The notes below the pieces were generated by a model that worked only from the letters and a program-made list of their open reading frames with translations, did no database searches and was not told the DNA's origin. 6,912 nucleotides of DNA from DASYAN01 sp036501345 (GTDB lineage: Bacteria; Chloroflexota; Ktedonobacteria; Ktedonobacterales; Ktedonobacteraceae). This document shows positions 6,221 through 6,912 of the stretch, piece by piece. The stretch lies in contig DASYAN010000574.1 in assembly GCA_036501345.1 (NCBI GenBank), forward strand, positions 1 to 6,912, given 5' to 3'. Positions within the stretch are counted from its first letter, which is position 1. Each line of letters opens with the position of its first letter. The translations under genes and the position numbers were made by a program.

Positions 6221-6250
6221 ATCTTATCTCGAATTTACATAGAATAGCAA
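6221..6250 (-). promoter_or_regulatory. Candidate promoter of the EamA transporter gene
   Basis: On the minus strand TTGCTA (6250-6245) and TAAGAT (6226-6221) are separated by 18 bp. Start would be near 6214, leaving a leader of about 72 nt with the palindrome at 6157-6170 inside it. The match is moderate, and AT-rich DNA gives such matches often. Confidence 0.35.
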
Positions 6251-6257
6251 ATCTTTT

Positions 6258-6287
6258 TTGTCAATGTGCAAGATACAAAGGTAAAAT
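6258..6287 (+). promoter_or_regulatory. Candidate distal promoter for the GH57 gene
   Basis: TTGTCA (6258-6263) and TAAAAT (6282-6287) are separated by 18 bp, each five of six to consensus. Start near 6294 would give a leader of about 245 nt containing the hairpins at 6324-6408. The prediction is by eye. Confidence 0.35.
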
Positions 6288-6416
6288 ATACTTCTCCCAC
6301 TACTTATAAAGAGAGCTGTATTGGAGAATCGTAACTTCTCTACAAGATAAGCGAGAAAGGTGTCTCTTATCGACACAAACAGATAGATCACAGGTTCTAG
6401 AACAACCTATAAAATC

Positions 6417-6430
6417 TGATTGTGCAATCA
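6417..6430. promoter_or_regulatory. Palindrome abutting the GH57 proximal -10 (candidate operator)
   Basis: TGATTG-TG-CAATCA is a perfect 6+2+6 inverted repeat ending 2 bp before the TG of an extended -10. A protein bound here would overlap the -35 region, so it fits a repressor or a class II activator site. Confidence 0.45.
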
Positions 6431-6432
6431 TG

Positions 6433-6441
6433 TGATATAGT
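6433..6441 (+). promoter_or_regulatory. Extended -10 promoter candidate for the GH57 gene
   Basis: TG-A-TATAGT matches an extended -10 element; no clear -35 lies 16-18 bp upstream. Start would be near 6448, with a leader of about 90 nt to the ATG at 6539. Confidence 0.4.
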
Positions 6442-6526
6442 GAACAAGGAAGAATATACACTAGCGCAAACTTACGGATATCCTCTCAGCAACATTGTAT
6501 GGAGTAGCAACATTCTGTAACTAGAC

Positions 6527-6532
6527 AGGTGA
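6527..6532 (+). promoter_or_regulatory. Ribosome binding site of the GH57 gene
   Basis: AGGTGA lies 6 bases before the ATG at 6539 and supports that start. Confidence 0.6.
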
Positions 6533-6538
6533 TAGATT

Positions 6539-6912
6539 ATGGCAACCAATGAAAACAGTGTATCGGATAGTATTTACTTAGGATTACTTTTCCACAGCCA
6601 CCAGCCAGTAGGCAACTTCCCGTGGGTCTTTCAGCAGGTCTACGAGGAATCTTATTTACCAATGTTAGAGGCGCTCGAACGACATCCCACTATACGTCTC
6701 GCCTTGCACTATACAGGTTCTCTGCTGGATTGGTTGGAAGATGCTCACCCGGAGTTTATTCGGCGTGTAGTAGCACTTGTTAAGCGCAATCAGGTTGAGA
6801 TTGTAAGTGGAGGCTACTACGAACCAATCCTTCCCGTGATTCCTGATCGCGACAAAATAGCTCAGATCCGTCGTCTGAGCGAACGTATCGAATGCGACTT
6901 TGCGGTCAAGCC
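6539..6912 (+). CDS. Glycoside hydrolase family 57 enzyme (alpha-amylase / glucanotransferase-like), N-terminal part
   Basis: The frame is open from the ATG at 6539 to the window edge: 124 residues. It shows the GH57 opening signature, LGLLFHSHQPVGNF, with H19-x-H21-Q22-P23 (conserved region 1), then a (beta/alpha)7-type segment with LALHYTGSLLDWL (54-66), and GGYYEPILPVIPDRDK (91-106), which matches conserved region 2. No signal peptide is present, so it is probably cytoplasmic. GH57 members act on alpha-1,4/1,6-glucans as amylases, 4-alpha-glucanotransferases, branching enzymes or amylopullulanases. The nucleophile and acid/base regions lie past the window edge, so the activity cannot be assigned; the GGYYEPI form is reminiscent of the glucanotransferase/amylase branch. 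It is transcribed away from the transporter and shows no link to it. Confidence 0.9.
   Translation, partial: MATNENSVSDSIYLGLLFHSHQPVGNFPWVFQQVYEESYLPMLEALERHPTIRLALHYTGSLLDWLEDAHPEFIRRVVALVKRNQVEIVSGGYYEPILPVIPDRDKIAQIRRLSERIECDFAVK

Larger units (their letters stand above)
6142..6538. other. 397-bp intergenic region between divergent transporter and GH57 genes
   Basis: No credible ORF or RNA gene is visible. The left third holds the transporter's promoter and palindrome. The rest is rightward leader or promoter DNA for the GH57 gene with several small dyads: GAGAA/TTCTC (6324-6340), GTGTC/GACAC (6360-6376), GATAAG/CTTATC (6346-6371, overlapping the previous one), AGGTT/AACCT (6392-6408) enclosing the perfect palindrome GTTCTAGAAC (6394-6403), and TGATTG-TG-CAATCA (6417-6430). 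None is followed by a T-tract, so none is a convincing terminator. Confidence 0.55.

Noticed and set aside
6142..6538. Riboswitch or small RNA in the GH57 leader
   Set aside because: The stems are only 5-6 bp, do not nest into a known fold, and no terminator or recognisable aptamer core is visible.

Overview
The window is a 6.9-kb piece of bacterial chromosome. It carries six protein-coding genes (two cut by the window edges) and no RNA gene, insertion sequence or CRISPR array that I can recognise. Moderate GC in most genes, abundant LuxR/NarL-type signalling, a WD40-like propeller lipoprotein and a GH57 glucan enzyme would suit a Chloroflexota lineage such as Ktedonobacteria. That assignment is an inference from style, not from a marker gene.

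Layout. Positions 1-459 (minus) hold the N-terminus of a KdpD-like (DUF4118) membrane sensor kinase, running off the left edge. A 178-bp divergent intergenic region follows. Next, on the plus strand, is a lipoprotein gene (638-2002) with a TolB/WD40-like beta-propeller; its -35/-10 promoter places transcription start almost on the ATG, so it looks leaderless. It converges, with a 26-bp gap, on a minus-strand two-component operon. In that operon a response regulator (5140-4370) is followed one base later by a polytopic histidine kinase (4368-2029) with about nine membrane segments, a GAF-like region, a HisKA_3-like phosphoacceptor helix and an HATPase domain. Upstream, also on the minus strand, is a markedly AT-rich EamA/DMT transporter gene (6141-5257), probably an acquired cassette. 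After a 397-bp intergenic region with several small palindromes, the plus strand starts a GH57 family enzyme (6539 to the right edge).

How the parts work together. The only clear functional unit is the regulator-kinase pair, which is predicted to be translationally coupled. Its ligand and target genes are not visible. The regulator is atypical in both domains and carries a C-terminal tail. Three of the intergenic gene fronts (regulator, transporter, GH57) hold a perfect inverted repeat close to the predicted promoter or start codon; these are the best candidate operator sites. The lipoprotein, transporter and GH57 enzyme have no evident pathway link to each other. I see no clearly novel defence or mobile system here. 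The strongest observations are the leaderless lipoprotein promoter, the unusual two-component pair with its structured leader, and the compositionally foreign transporter.
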